Positions 8,360 to 17,094 of a stretch of DNA of 64,000 nt are shown here, piece after piece; within the stretch, counting starts at the first letter, position 1, and every line of letters starts with the position of its first letter. The stretch lies in assembly GCA_017478965.1 (NCBI GenBank), contig JAFVCV010000040.1, forward strand, positions 1 through 64,000, in the 5' to 3' direction. The translations under genes and the position numbers were made by a program. The DNA comes from Ruminococcus sp. (lineage in GTDB: Bacteria > Bacillota > Clostridia > Oscillospirales > Ruminococcaceae). The notes beneath the pieces are model-generated. The model ran no database searches and was not told the origin of the DNA. It saw nothing but the letters and a program-made list of their open reading frames with translations.

Positions 8360-8429
8360 CCTAAGGTTTCCCCTTTCGCAGCAGGCCCGCCGGAGGGCAG
8401 TCCTCCCTCAGGCCGCACATATATAAATC

Positions 8430-8458
8430 ATTATACCACAGCCTTTGTTATTTGTAAA
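8430..8458 (-). promoter_or_regulatory. Sigma-A promoter of the diguanylate cyclase
   Basis: Minus-strand TTTACA (8458-8453), 17-bp spacer, TATAAT (8435-8430), about 70 bases upstream of the start codon. Confidence 0.75.
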
Positions 8459-8459
8459 C

Positions 8460-8846
8460 TGGCATTTATTATAATAAACTGCCCTGATTTTTTACAGCTT
8501 TGCCGTTGTCAGAGGGACGTGCAGGCTCCTGAGGGCGGTGCTGCTGTCTTTATGGGCCGGGACTTCGATTGTGCATATCTCACAAGTAACCCTCATGCAG
8601 ATTTGTTTTTATATACAAAAAATGTTAATAAGATGTAAATATACAAATAAAACTCTTTTAGCTTTTTATTAATGTGATATAATAAAATCGAATAGATATG
8701 AGCATTTTTACCGGCTGAAAGCTGCTCAGCTGTTTATCAGGTCCCACGGGGGAAGAGAAACGAAAACATCATTTGTAGGTGAAAGAGACATTAGGTTTTA
8801 TCGTTCGTGTGTCTTTGCGGGCATACGGCGGGAGGTGACAAAAGCA
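8460..8846. other. Intergenic region with unexplained GC-rich island and ptsI leader
   Basis: No gene is supported here. A GC-rich stretch at about 8490-8580 stands out from AT-rich flanks and matches no riboswitch I recognise on either strand. A probable ptsI promoter has TATAAT at 8678-8683 with only a weak -35. That leaves a leader of about 150 nt which can form a small hairpin around 8722-8737 before the start codon. Confidence 0.5.
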
Positions 8847-10520
8847 ATGATCACAATGAGAGGCAAGTCCTGCTACGGCGGCATCGCAAGGGGAGTCATA
8901 TCCTTTTACAGACGTGACGATGTGCTTATAAACAAGATGAAAGTCAGCGACCCTGGCAGGGAATGGGAAAGATATGTGATGGCCAAGAGCGCCGCAGTGG
9001 ACGAGCTCAAAGAGATACATGAAAAGGCGGCCGCCGAGGTAGGCGAGGGCGACGCCGAGATATTCTATATCCACCAGCTCATAGTCGAGGACAGTCAGTA
9101 CGAAAAGCAGATAAAGGAGGCTATACTGGAGCGCAGCTGCAATGCGGAATATGCTGTGGCAAAGACCGCACAGGACCTTGCGGCGATGATGAGGAACGCA
9201 GAATCGGATTATATAAAGGAAAGGGCTGCCGATGTGCTGGACGTTTCCGAGAGGATCATCAGACAGCTCCAGAACAGGGAGCATAATGAGTTCAGCCTTA
9301 ACGAGATCTCCATAGTCTGTGCGGACGATATATTGCCCAGCGAGACTATAATGTTAGACAAGAGCATGGTGGCGGCCTTCTGCACCAAGGGCGGCTCCAC
9401 CAATTCCCATACGGCCATACTGGCCAGGACCCTGAATATACCGGCGCTCATCGGCATGGGCGACGTAAGGTTCGACGAGCTGGAGGGCAGGTATGCCATA
9501 GTGGACGGCTACGACGGTATACTTTATGTGGAACCGGACGACATGACGGTGAGGAAGCTCAAGCAGCGGGAGGACGAGGAGGCCAGAAAGCATGACCTTC
9601 TGATGAGGCTGAAAGGCCGCCGCAATGTGACCAGGGACGGCAAGGAGTTTGAGGTGCTGGCAAATATAGGCAGTCTCAACGACCTTAATTCTGCTATAGA
9701 GAACGATGCCGGGGGCATCGGTCTGCTGAGGACGGAATTTCTTTATCTTCAGCGGGAGGATTTTCCTCAGGAGGAGGAGCTTTTCTATAACTACCGCCGG
9801 GTAGTGGAGGAGATGAAGGGCAAGCGTGTGGTCATAAGGACCCTTGACATCGGCGGGGACAAGAGCGCTGATTACTTCATGCTGGAGAAGGAGGCCAACC
9901 CGGCTCTCGGCATGAGGGCGGTAAGGCTGTGCCTGCGAAGGCAGGACATCTTCAAGACCCAGCTCAGGGCGCTACTGAGGGCGTCGGCCTATGGAAAGCT
10001 GGCGATACTGATACCGATGGTGATCGACGTTGACGAGGTCTACAGGGTCAAGGACATTATCCACAAGGTGAAGGACGAGCTTGTCAGCAGGAAGATACCT
10101 TTCAGCGACGATGTGGAGCTGGGGGTCATGATAGAGACACCGGCGGCGGTCATGATCTGCGATCTGCTGGCAAAGGAGGTGGACTTTTTCAGCATCGGCA
10201 CCAATGATCTGGAGCAGTTCACTCTGGCCATTGACCGGCAGAACCCCTGCTATGAGAGCGTGGTGCCGCCTAACCACCTGGCGGTGCTGAGAATGATAAA
10301 GCTAGTCTGCGACAATGCCCACGCCCAGGGCAAGAAAGTCTGCCTGTGCGGCGAGATGGGGGCTGATCTGTCGCTGACAGAGATACTTCTGGATATGCAC
10401 GTTGATGCACTTTCAGTGGCTCCGCCGCAGATACTCCCAGTGAGGAGAATGATAAGGAGCCTTAATCTCAGCGACCGGCGGCAGATACACAACAATATCC
10501 AGCGTGTGCTGCATTACTGA
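8847..10520 (+). CDS. ptsI: PTS enzyme I (phosphoenolpyruvate-protein phosphotransferase)
   Basis: A 557-residue cytosolic enzyme I that passes phosphate from PEP to HPr and so drives all PTS sugar uptake. It has the N-terminal HPr-interacting domain, the phospho-histidine loop GGSTNSHTAILAR (about 183-195), and the C-terminal PEP-binding TIM barrel. The barrel shows LLRTEFLY, TLDIGGDK, SIGTNDLEQFTLAIDR and the active-site Cys loop CGEMGAD. The ATG at 8847 is chosen because GGAGGTG lies 9 bases upstream; the earlier in-frame GTG overlaps that site. It stands alone, whereas ptsH is 28 kb away in this window. In many Firmicutes ptsH and ptsI form one operon. It ends at a bidirectional terminator. 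Confidence 0.96.
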   Translation: MITMRGKSCYGGIARGVISFYRRDDVLINKMKVSDPGREWERYVMAKSAAVDELKEIHEKAAAEVGEGDAEIFYIHQLIVEDSQYEKQIKEAILERSCNAEYAVAKTAQDLAAMMRNAESDYIKERAADVLDVSERIIRQLQNREHNEFSLNEISIVCADDILPSETIMLDKSMVAAFCTKGGSTNSHTAILARTLNIPALIGMGDVRFDELEGRYAIVDGYDGILYVEPDDMTVRKLKQREDEEARKHDLLMRLKGRRNVTRDGKEFEVLANIGSLNDLNSAIENDAGGIGLLRTEFLYLQREDFPQEEELFYNYRRVVEEMKGKRVVIRTLDIGGDKSADYFMLEKEANPALGMRAVRLCLRRQDIFKTQLRALLRASAYGKLAILIPMVIDVDEVYRVKDIIHKVKDELVSRKIPFSDDVELGVMIETPAAVMICDLLAKEVDFFSIGTNDLEQFTLAIDRQNPCYESVVPPNHLAVLRMIKLVCDNAHAQGKKVCLCGEMGADLSLTEILLDMHVDALSVAPPQILPVRRMIRSLNLSDRRQIHNNIQRVLHY

Positions 10521-10525
10521 TATAA

Positions 10526-10556
10526 AAAGAGCCATACCGCAAAGGCATGGCTCTTT
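10526..10556. terminator. Bidirectional terminator between ptsI and ilvB
   Basis: A 13-bp stem (10526-10538 with 10544-10556, one mismatch) lies between two convergent genes, with A and T runs on its arms. Confidence 0.8.
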
Positions 10557-10564
10557 GTCATTTA

Positions 10565-12262
10565 TCAGCTGTCCAGCTCGATCTCCATGATAGGCTCGCT
10601 GACGTCTGCGCCTGCGGGAACCATGGGGAGAACGTTGATGTCCTTGTTGATGACTGCCTCCACCAGGACCGGTCTGCCTGCCTTTGCAAGCTCCAGCGCC
10701 TTGGTGAGCATGGGAGTTATCTCCTCCTTCTTGGTGATCCTTACCCCCTCGATGCCGAAGGCCTCGGCCAGTTTCATAAGGTCGGTCCCTCTTTCGATAT
10801 CGGTCTGAGAGAACCTCTTGCCGTAGAAAAGCCTTTGCCACTGCCTTACCATACCAAGAACGTCGTTTGCGAACACCAGCTCGATAAGCGGTATCTTGTG
10901 CTTAGCAAGGCTGGAAAGCTCGTTGCAGTTCATAAAGAAACTGCCGTCGCCGGCGATGTTCACTACCGTCCTGTCCGGGTTCCCGACCTTGCTGCCTATG
11001 GCCGCACCCAGTCCGTAGCCCATGGTGCCGAGTCCGCCGCTGGAGGCAAAGCTCCTGGGGCATCTGGTGTTGTAATACTGCGCTGCCCACATCTGGTGCT
11101 GGCCTACCTCGGTGGTGATGATGGCCTTGCCCTCGGTGAGCCTGTCCAGCTCACTGATGACCTGGTCCGGCAGGACCTCGTCTTCGCTCTCGACAGGCAC
11201 CATTCTCAGTGCATACTTCTTCTTCCACTCCATCACTTCGCTGAACCATTCCGGGTGGCTCATGTCAGGCAGCATGGAGTTCAGCTTTGAGATGACATAC
11301 CTGACGTCCCCGGTGACATGGTGATAAACGTCGATGTTCTTGCCTATCTCAGCCGGGTCTATCTCTATGTGTATTATATGAGCGTTCTTAGCAAAGGTGT
11401 TGGGGTTGCAGAGCACTCTGTCAGAGAACCTGGAGCCGAGCACTATCATCAGGTCGCACCTGCTCACAGCCATGGCCGCAGCCTTGGTGCCGTGCATACC
11501 GAGCATACCTATGTAGTTCTCAGCAGTGTTGTCGTAAGCGCACTGACCCATCAGGGAAAGCGCTACCGGAGCATTGCACTTTCTGACGAATTCTGCCATT
11601 TCTTCGCAGGCATCAGCAGAGACTACTCCTCCGCCGGCATAGATAAACGGCCTTTCAGCCTTGCTTATCAGTTCAGCAGCCTCAGCGATCTCCTTATCGA
11701 CATCAGCGGGCATATGCACGGGTATGGCCCTTGGCTCCTGCCTTTCATAATCTATCATAGCCGCAGTGATGTCCTTGGGGATATCAATGAGCACCGGTCC
11801 CTTCCTGCCTTCGTTGGCTATGAAAAATGCCTCCCGTATCGTCTCCGGCAGTTTGTCGGGATCCTTTACTATGTAGTTGTGTTTGGTGATGGGCATCGTT
11901 ATGCCGCAGATATCCACCTCCTGGAAGGAATCCAGGCCCAGCAGGTTCCTTGTAACATTGCCTGTTATGGCGACCAGAGGAACGCTGTCCATATATGCTG
12001 TGGCTATGCCGGTAACAAGATTTGTGGCGCCCGGTCCTGAAGTAGCCAGCACTACGCCGGTGCGTCCGGTGGTCCTTGAATAACCGTCCGCAGCATGACA
12101 GGCAGCCTGCTCGTGTGCAGTGATAACGTGCCTTATCTTATCTGAATACTTGTAAAGAGCGTCATATATGTTCAGCACCGCCCCGCCGGGATAGCCGAAG
12201 ATGGTGTCTACCCCCTGCTCCAGCAGACATTCTATTATAACGTCCGAACCGTTCAACTTCAT
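10565..12262 (-). CDS. ilvB: Acetolactate synthase large (catalytic) subunit
   Basis: A 565-residue ThDP enzyme. It condenses two pyruvates to acetolactate, or pyruvate with 2-oxobutyrate, in valine, leucine and isoleucine synthesis. The N-terminal Pyr domain has FGYPGGAVLNIYDAL and the catalytic Glu region (TAHEQAACHAADGYSR). The middle domain and the C-terminal PP domain follow, the latter with the Mg-ThDP motif GDGSFFMNCNE...N. Length and motifs fit the anabolic AHAS type rather than AlsS. No ilvN regulatory subunit or other ilv gene is adjacent, so it is an isolated cistron. An AAAGGTGAG site precedes the start. Confidence 0.93.
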   Translation of the reverse strand: MKLNGSDVIIECLLEQGVDTIFGYPGGAVLNIYDALYKYSDKIRHVITAHEQAACHAADGYSRTTGRTGVVLATSGPGATNLVTGIATAYMDSVPLVAITGNVTRNLLGLDSFQEVDICGITMPITKHNYIVKDPDKLPETIREAFFIANEGRKGPVLIDIPKDITAAMIDYERQEPRAIPVHMPADVDKEIAEAAELISKAERPFIYAGGGVVSADACEEMAEFVRKCNAPVALSLMGQCAYDNTAENYIGMLGMHGTKAAAMAVSRCDLMIVLGSRFSDRVLCNPNTFAKNAHIIHIEIDPAEIGKNIDVYHHVTGDVRYVISKLNSMLPDMSHPEWFSEVMEWKKKYALRMVPVESEDEVLPDQVISELDRLTEGKAIITTEVGQHQMWAAQYYNTRCPRSFASSGGLGTMGYGLGAAIGSKVGNPDRTVVNIAGDGSFFMNCNELSSLAKHKIPLIELVFANDVLGMVRQWQRLFYGKRFSQTDIERGTDLMKLAEAFGIEGVRITKKEEITPMLTKALELAKAGRPVLVEAVINKDINVLPMVPAGADVSEPIMEIELDS

Positions 12263-12306
12263 AACAATATCTCACCTTTCACAGTTTAATAAAAAGACTA
12301 TTACTC

Positions 12307-12335
12307 ATTATATCCCATTTTTCGGCTGTTGTCAA
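12307..12335 (-). promoter_or_regulatory. Sigma-A promoter of ilvB
   Basis: Minus-strand TTGACA (12335-12330) and TATAAT (12312-12307) with a 17-bp spacer. The -35 box overlaps the stop codon of the upstream SGNH gene. The transcript leader is only about 40 nt, too short for a T-box or leucine attenuator. Confidence 0.85.
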
Positions 12336-13336
12336 GCATTGCGCCCCTTCTTCCTGCTCTCCAGGACGATGGCGGCCCCGGCGATCAAAGCGATCAGCCC
12401 CCCTAACACGCCTGCTGCCGCAGCGATGACTTTCTTCTTGTCCGTGACCTCATAGCTCTCGCTGTAACTGTAGGTCCTGCTCCTTATGGCCCTGTCAAGG
12501 TCCTCGGCGATGAGCTTGTGGCCGTCGGCGTTCGGGTGTATATCGTAGGAGGGGATATTTGTCAGTTCCCCGCAGCGGCCGTCAAAATCCGGAGCAAGGT
12601 CCACTACGGTGTAATAAGCGCCCTCACCGTAGCCGGCGTTGTTTTTAACTATCTCGTTGAGCCTTTCTATCTTCCCGTCGGCAAATTTTGTCAGCATATC
12701 AAAGTCAAAATATTCCAGCGGGTCATAAAGTGTCTGCACGTAAATGTCGCCGTCGGTCCTGGCTCTGACCTGAATGATTATCTCTTTGAGGTTCTCCTCA
12801 AAGCCTTCCAGGGCAGTATCGACCTTGTCCTCCATGTCCCCGAAGCCGCCTATCAGGGAGAAAACGTCAATGTCGCCCAGGCTTATGCTGCCGCCGCTGA
12901 AGTCGATGTTGTCCGACAGGTAGTCCAGGAATATCTCCAGGATATCGTTCCCGCCGATGGAGATGACTACCACGTCGCTGTCCGACAGTGCGCTGTCGAA
13001 TTCGCCCTTGCTGATGTGGTCAAGGAGCTGCTGTGAGGTGTCGCCGGAGACCGCTTCATTGACCATGACATGGCCGCATTTGTCTTTGAGTTCGGCCTCG
13101 TATCCCTCCTTGAGTATGTTTGCGTAGGACATACAGCTGTAGTTGTCCGTATCAGTATAGCCCTCCAGCCCATAGCCCGCAGCTATTGAGTCACCCAGAA
13201 ATACTGCCTTAGGCGGGACGTTTACCGATATCTCACGTTCCTGCACCTCTTTAAAGCTGCATGAACTCATGCCGAGGACCGCAGCAGCCGCAGCCAGAGC
13301 CACCGCTGCCCTTGTAACCTTTGTCTTCTTTGCCAT
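12332..13336 (-). CDS. SGNH/GDSL hydrolase lipoprotein with C-terminal membrane anchor
   Basis: A 334-residue exported esterase-like protein. It has a signal peptide (MAKKTKVTRA...) ending in lipobox MSSC and the SGNH blocks FLGDSIAAGYG (Ser nucleophile), SGDTS (Gly), SIGGND (Asn) and DIHPNADGH (Asp-His). It closes with a hydrophobic C-terminal helix and positive tail (VLGGLIALIAGAAIV...RKKGRNA). Family members deacylate lipids or carbohydrate esters; the substrate is unknown. The ATG at 13336 is preferred over longer in-frame starts because GGAGGGG precedes it and it begins the signal peptide. The combination of N-terminal lipid and C-terminal helix is unusual. Confidence 0.85.
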   Translation of the reverse strand: MAKKTKVTRAAVALAAAAAVLGMSSCSFKEVQEREISVNVPPKAVFLGDSIAAGYGLEGYTDTDNYSCMSYANILKEGYEAELKDKCGHVMVNEAVSGDTSQQLLDHISKGEFDSALSDSDVVVISIGGNDILEIFLDYLSDNIDFSGGSISLGDIDVFSLIGGFGDMEDKVDTALEGFEENLKEIIIQVRARTDGDIYVQTLYDPLEYFDFDMLTKFADGKIERLNEIVKNNAGYGEGAYYTVVDLAPDFDGRCGELTNIPSYDIHPNADGHKLIAEDLDRAIRSRTYSYSESYEVTDKKKVIAAAAGVLGGLIALIAGAAIVLESRKKGRNA

Positions 13337-13376
13337 AGTACCCCTCCGATAAAGATCATAACGAATGTTCCTTTTC

Positions 13377-13405
13377 ATTATACACCCTTTTCCCATTTAT
13401 TACAA
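13377..13405 (-). promoter_or_regulatory. Sigma-A promoter of the SGNH lipoprotein
   Basis: Minus-strand TTGTAA (13405-13400), 17-bp spacer, TATAAT (13382-13377). Confidence 0.7.
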
Positions 13406-13476
13406 GAGGTCGGGAGATATTTTTCACCGTCTCCCGGCCCTGCTTCTCTATATGCGGCGCTGTTTATAAAAAGTAC

Positions 13477-13505
13477 TTGACATCAGGGGAAAATTGGGGT
13501 AAAAT
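13477..13505 (+). promoter_or_regulatory. Sigma-A promoter of glyQS
   Basis: TTGACA (13477-13482), 17-bp spacer, TAAAAT (13500-13505). The leader is about 35 nt, so no T-box precedes this synthetase. Confidence 0.85.
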
Positions 13506-13547
13506 AGAACTGTATATCTGAAATATATCTTTGTAAGGAGAATGTTT

Positions 13548-14933
13548 ATGAAAAATACCGAAAAGACCATGGACAAGATAGTCGCTCTTTGTAAGGGCAG
13601 AGGCTTTGTTTATCCCGGAAGCGAGATATACGGCGGCCTTGCCAATACCTGGGACTACGGCCCTCTGGGTGTTGAGCTGAAAAATAATATCAAGAATGCC
13701 TGGAGGAAGAAGTTCATCCAGGAGAACAAGTATAATGTAGGCCTTGATTCTGCCATACTTATGAATCCACAGACCTGGGTGGCTTCGGGCCATCTGGGCG
13801 GTTTCTCCGACCCTCTTATGGACTGCAAGGAGTGCCATACCAGACACCGTGCGGACAACCTTATCGAGGACTTCGACGGTACCAATGTTGCCGGCTGGAC
13901 CAACGAGCAGATGATGGACTACATCAAGGAGAAGGCAATACCCTGTCCTGAGTGCGGAAAGCATAATTTTACCGACATCAGACAGTTCAATCTGATGTTC
14001 AAGACCTTCCAGGGCGTTACCGAGGACAGCAAGGCTGAGCTTTATTTAAGGCCTGAGACTGCCCAGGGTATTTTCGTGAACTTTGCCAATATCCAGAGGA
14101 CGACCCGTAAGAAGGTGCCTTTCGGCGTGGCTCAGGTGGGCAAGTCCTTCCGCAACGAGATAACTCCCGGCAACTTTATTTTCAGAGTGAGAGAGTTTGA
14201 GCAGATGGAGCTGGAGTTCTTCTGCAAGCCCGGCACCGATCTGGAATGGTTCAATTACTGGAGGACCTTCTGCAAGGACTTCCTGCTTAGCCTTGATATC
14301 AAGGAGGAGAACCTGAGACTCAGAGATCACAGCGCAGAGGAGCTTTGCTTCTATTCCAAGGCCACCACTGACTTCGAGTATCTGTTCCCCTTCGGCTGGG
14401 GCGAGCTGTGGGGCGTGGCCGACAGGACAGACTACGACCTTACTCAGCATATAAACACCTCCGGCAAAAAGCTGGATTATCTGGACCCTGAGACTAACGA
14501 GAGATATATCCCCTATGTCATCGAGCCTTCCCTGGGTGTGGAGAGACTGTTCCTGACCGTTGTCACCGAGGCCTATGACGAGGAGGATATCGGTACTCCC
14601 GAAAAGCCAGATGTAAGGACCGTTATGCGTTTCCACCCGGCTCTTGCTCCCTTCAAGGCCTGCGTTCTGCCCCTTTCCAAGAAGCTTGGCGGGAAGGCTG
14701 AGGAGATCTATGAGATGCTTTCCAAGAACTTCCTGGTCGATTATGACGAGGCCGGTTCCATAGGCAAGAGATACCGCAGACAGGACGAGATAGGCACTCC
14801 CGTCTGCGTGACCTACGATTTCGATTCAGAGAACGACGGCTGTGTGACTGTCCGTGACAGAGACACCATGGAGCAGGAAAGGATAAAGATAGAAGATCTG
14901 ACCGCATACATCGCAAAGAAGATAGAGTTCTGA
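13548..14933 (+). CDS. glyQS: Glycyl-tRNA synthetase, dimeric class II type
   Basis: A 461-residue class II synthetase of the alpha2 (eukaryote/archaeal/Gram-positive) type that charges tRNA-Gly. It shows [12 protein letters not shown], the domain [12 protein letters not shown], and a zinc-type CKECHTRHR ... CPECGKHNF insert. Class II motif 2 is [25 protein letters not shown] and motif 3 is [13 protein letters not shown]. The HGTP anticodon-binding domain is at the end. The second ATG (13548) is chosen because AAGGAG ends 7 bases upstream; the first ATG at 13542 is too close. A small membrane protein follows 31 bases later in the same transcript. Confidence 0.96.
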   Translation: MKNTEKTMDKIVALCKGRGFVYPGSEIYGGLANTWDYGPLGVELKNNIKNAWRKKFIQENKYNVGLDSAILMNPQTWVASGHLGGFSDPLMDCKECHTRHRADNLIEDFDGTNVAGWTNEQMMDYIKEKAIPCPECGKHNFTDIRQFNLMFKTFQGVTEDSKAELYLRPETAQGIFVNFANIQRTTRKKVPFGVAQVGKSFRNEITPGNFIFRVREFEQMELEFFCKPGTDLEWFNYWRTFCKDFLLSLDIKEENLRLRDHSAEELCFYSKATTDFEYLFPFGWGELWGVADRTDYDLTQHINTSGKKLDYLDPETNERYIPYVIEPSLGVERLFLTVVTEAYDEEDIGTPEKPDVRTVMRFHPALAPFKACVLPLSKKLGGKAEEIYEMLSKNFLVDYDEAGSIGKRYRRQDEIGTPVCVTYDFDSENDGCVTVRDRDTMEQERIKIEDLTAYIAKKIEF

Positions 14934-14964
14934 GAGCGTTCACCGCACGGATAAGGAGAAACAA

Positions 14965-15486
14965 ATGTCACAGTATACACTGAAATTCATTATAGGTTAT
15001 TTACTCTGGGGACTGCTTTTTGCAGTGCTGTTCGGCATGGCAGTGATGCCTCTGCTTATGAAACCCATGGTGAAAATGGTCACGGAGCTGGATATCAAGT
15101 ATTATTACCTGACCATGCTGCCGCTTAGTGCCGCCAGCGCAGTGCTGAATATGGCGGTGGCCAGGTTCGTCATCGGCAGGATAGTTGACAGGCCCTGCAA
15201 GAGCTACCCTAAGAACCCTAAGAGGTGGTTCATCATCTTTGCGGTGGTAAACATCGGTTATTCCCTTTACAGCACAGTTTCGACACTGAAAGAATACAGA
15301 AAAAGCTCCCAGGCCATGGAGACTCTTCTCTATGACGCCGGAAAGAGACTCAGCGACCCCAAGGTAGCTGACTTCCTTTCAAAGCTGGACGGAGCATTCC
15401 CCATCGTGGCTGTTGCGGGTGGTGTTATCTGTATAGCTCTGACCCTGCTGCTGCTGCCCTGGGTCAAGGAGAAATACGGGGACTGA
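14965..15486 (+). CDS. Hypothetical four-helix membrane protein
   Basis: A 173-residue protein with about four hydrophobic segments (near 8-30, 48-70, 88-103 and 145-166) and a charged loop between the third and fourth. I recognise no family motif. It follows glyQS by 31 bases with an AAGGAG site and precedes a terminator, so it is probably co-transcribed with the synthetase. A function in glycine metabolism is not implied by any residue. Confidence 0.75.
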   Translation: MSQYTLKFIIGYLLWGLLFAVLFGMAVMPLLMKPMVKMVTELDIKYYYLTMLPLSAASAVLNMAVARFVIGRIVDRPCKSYPKNPKRWFIIFAVVNIGYSLYSTVSTLKEYRKSSQAMETLLYDAGKRLSDPKVADFLSKLDGAFPIVAVAGGVICIALTLLLLPWVKEKYGD

Positions 15487-15502
15487 TGAAAGAGATAGCT
15501 GT

Positions 15503-15537
15503 AAAAAGCAGGGGACTGGCGTCCTCTGCTTTTTTTC
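15503..15537 (+). terminator. Terminator of glyQS operon
   Basis: A 14-bp stem (15503-15516 with 15521-15534, one G-U) with a TGGC loop and a run of seven T. Confidence 0.88.
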
Positions 15538-15581
15538 GCAACAAATGGTCAGTATGCACCGCAGGCTGAGCTTGGAATGAC

Positions 15582-15610
15582 TTGCGCTGTGGGAATGACT
15601 GTGATACAAT
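15582..15610 (+). promoter_or_regulatory. Probable promoter of the GH43 gene
   Basis: TTGCGC (15582-15587), 17-bp spacer, TACAAT (15605-15610). It is weaker than its neighbours, which would suit a regulated carbohydrate gene. Confidence 0.55.
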
Positions 15611-15653
15611 TTGTATTGAAAGAAAAAGACTGTCTGATAAGGAGGAACAGGTC

Positions 15654-17054
15654 ATGAACAAGAAACAAGCTTTTAATCCGTATCTGCCAAGCTGGGAGTA
15701 TGTCCCCGACGGCGAGCCGTATGTCTTTAACGGAAGGGTCTATGTCTACGGCTCTCACGATGTTTTCAACGGCTGGGTGTTCTGCCAGGGGGACTATGTT
15801 TGCTGGTCTGCCCCGGTGGATGACCTGGGAGACTGGCGCTATGAGGGCGTGATCTACCCAAGGAACGCCGACCCCATGAACAAGGACGGCAGGATGTGTC
15901 TCTACGCCCCGGACGTTACGGTGGGGCCTGACGGCAGGTACTATCTCTACTACGTCCTGGACAAGATCAATGTGATGTCCGTGGCGGTCTGCGATGAGCC
16001 GGCGGGAAAATATGAGTTCTACGGCTATGTACACTACCCTGACGGCACCCGGCTGGGAGAAAGGGAGGGGGACGAGCCTCAGTTCGACCCCGGCGTCCTC
16101 ACCGAGGGGGACCGGACATATATGTACAGCGGATTTTGCGGCGTGGGCGACAAGAGCAGGACAGGCTCCAGGGTCTGCACTCTGGACAAGGATATGCTCA
16201 CGGTCATTACCGGCCCTGAGACTGTGGTACCCGGCAGCGAATACAGTGAAGGCACCGGCTACGAGGGCCACGCCTTCTTTGAGGCTTCTTCCATCAGAAA
16301 GGTAGGGGAGAAGTATTACTTCATCTATTCCTCGCAGGTCATGCACGAGCTTTGCTATGCGGTCAGCGATTCGCCTCTGGGCGGATTTACCTACGGCGGG
16401 GTGCTCATAAGCAATACCGATCTGCATATCGACAGCTATAAGCCTGCGGATCTGCCCATGGCCATGGGCGCCAACAACCACGGCAGTATAGTCGAGATAA
16501 ACGGCGAATGGCATATTTTCTACCACCGCCACACCAACGGCTCATGGTTCTCCAGGCAGGGCTGCGCCGAAAAGCTGACCCTGGGTCCCGACGGTTCCTT
16601 TGAACAGGCAATGATGACCTCCTGCGGGCTTAACGGCGGTCCTCTGGAGGGCAGGGGAGAGTATCCCGCATATCTGGCCTGCAACCTCTTCACTGAGAAA
16701 CACAGCCTTTATGTAGGCGAGGAGGGCGCACCGATGATAACCCAGGACGGCCGTGACGGTGATGAAGAAGTGGGCTATATCACAAAAGTCACCGACGGGG
16801 CCACCGCCGGGTTCAAGTTCTTTGACTGTAGGGATGTCAAAAAGATAAGCGTTTATACCCGTGCCTATATCCACGGGAAATTCCAGGTAAGGACAGAGTA
16901 TGAGGGACCTGTCCTGGCTGAGATAGAGGTGGACGCCAGCAACATCTGGGAAAAGCACACCGCCGATATCAGCCTGCCTGACGGGATCTATGCTTTCTAT
17001 CTGACATTCCGTGGGACCGGGAACGGACAGCTGAAAAGCTTTGAGCTGGAATAA
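15654..17054 (+). CDS. Family 43 glycoside hydrolase with CBM6-like tail
   Basis: A 466-residue enzyme with no signal peptide, so it probably acts in the cytosol on imported oligosaccharides. The five-blade propeller carries the expected acids: the base Asp in YVPDGEPYVFNG (family usually YPDPS), the pKa-modulating Asp in LYAPDV, and the acid Glu in HAFFEASSIRKV. The last 120 or so residues resemble CBM6 (repeated beta strands, ending GNGQLKSFELE). GH43 members are beta-xylosidases or alpha-L-arabinofuranosidases; which one cannot be read from sequence alone. The ATG at 15654 has GGAGG 8 bases upstream. It is monocistronic between two terminators. Confidence 0.88.
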   Translation: MNKKQAFNPYLPSWEYVPDGEPYVFNGRVYVYGSHDVFNGWVFCQGDYVCWSAPVDDLGDWRYEGVIYPRNADPMNKDGRMCLYAPDVTVGPDGRYYLYYVLDKINVMSVAVCDEPAGKYEFYGYVHYPDGTRLGEREGDEPQFDPGVLTEGDRTYMYSGFCGVGDKSRTGSRVCTLDKDMLTVITGPETVVPGSEYSEGTGYEGHAFFEASSIRKVGEKYYFIYSSQVMHELCYAVSDSPLGGFTYGGVLISNTDLHIDSYKPADLPMAMGANNHGSIVEINGEWHIFYHRHTNGSWFSRQGCAEKLTLGPDGSFEQAMMTSCGLNGGPLEGRGEYPAYLACNLFTEKHSLYVGEEGAPMITQDGRDGDEEVGYITKVTDGATAGFKFFDCRDVKKISVYTRAYIHGKFQVRTEYEGPVLAEIEVDASNIWEKHTADISLPDGIYAFYLTFRGTGNGQLKSFELE

Positions 17055-17058
17055 TAAA

Positions 17059-17090
17059 AAAGCCCTGAAACATCGCTGTTTCAGGGCTTT
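17059..17090. terminator. Bidirectional terminator, GH43 gene and aldo/keto reductase
   Basis: A perfect 14-bp stem (17059-17072 with 17077-17090) with a TCGC loop between convergent genes. Confidence 0.9.
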
Positions 17091-17094
17091 GCTG

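Noticed and set aside
6700..8846. A cyclic di-GMP riboswitch near the diguanylate cyclase or ptsI
   Set aside because: I looked for the GEMM-I and GEMM-II core sequences on both strands of the flanking gaps and did not see them.
13230..13547. A T-box or other leader before the glycyl-tRNA synthetase
   Set aside because: The promoter at 13477-13505 leaves only about 35 nt of leader, and no T-box motif is present.
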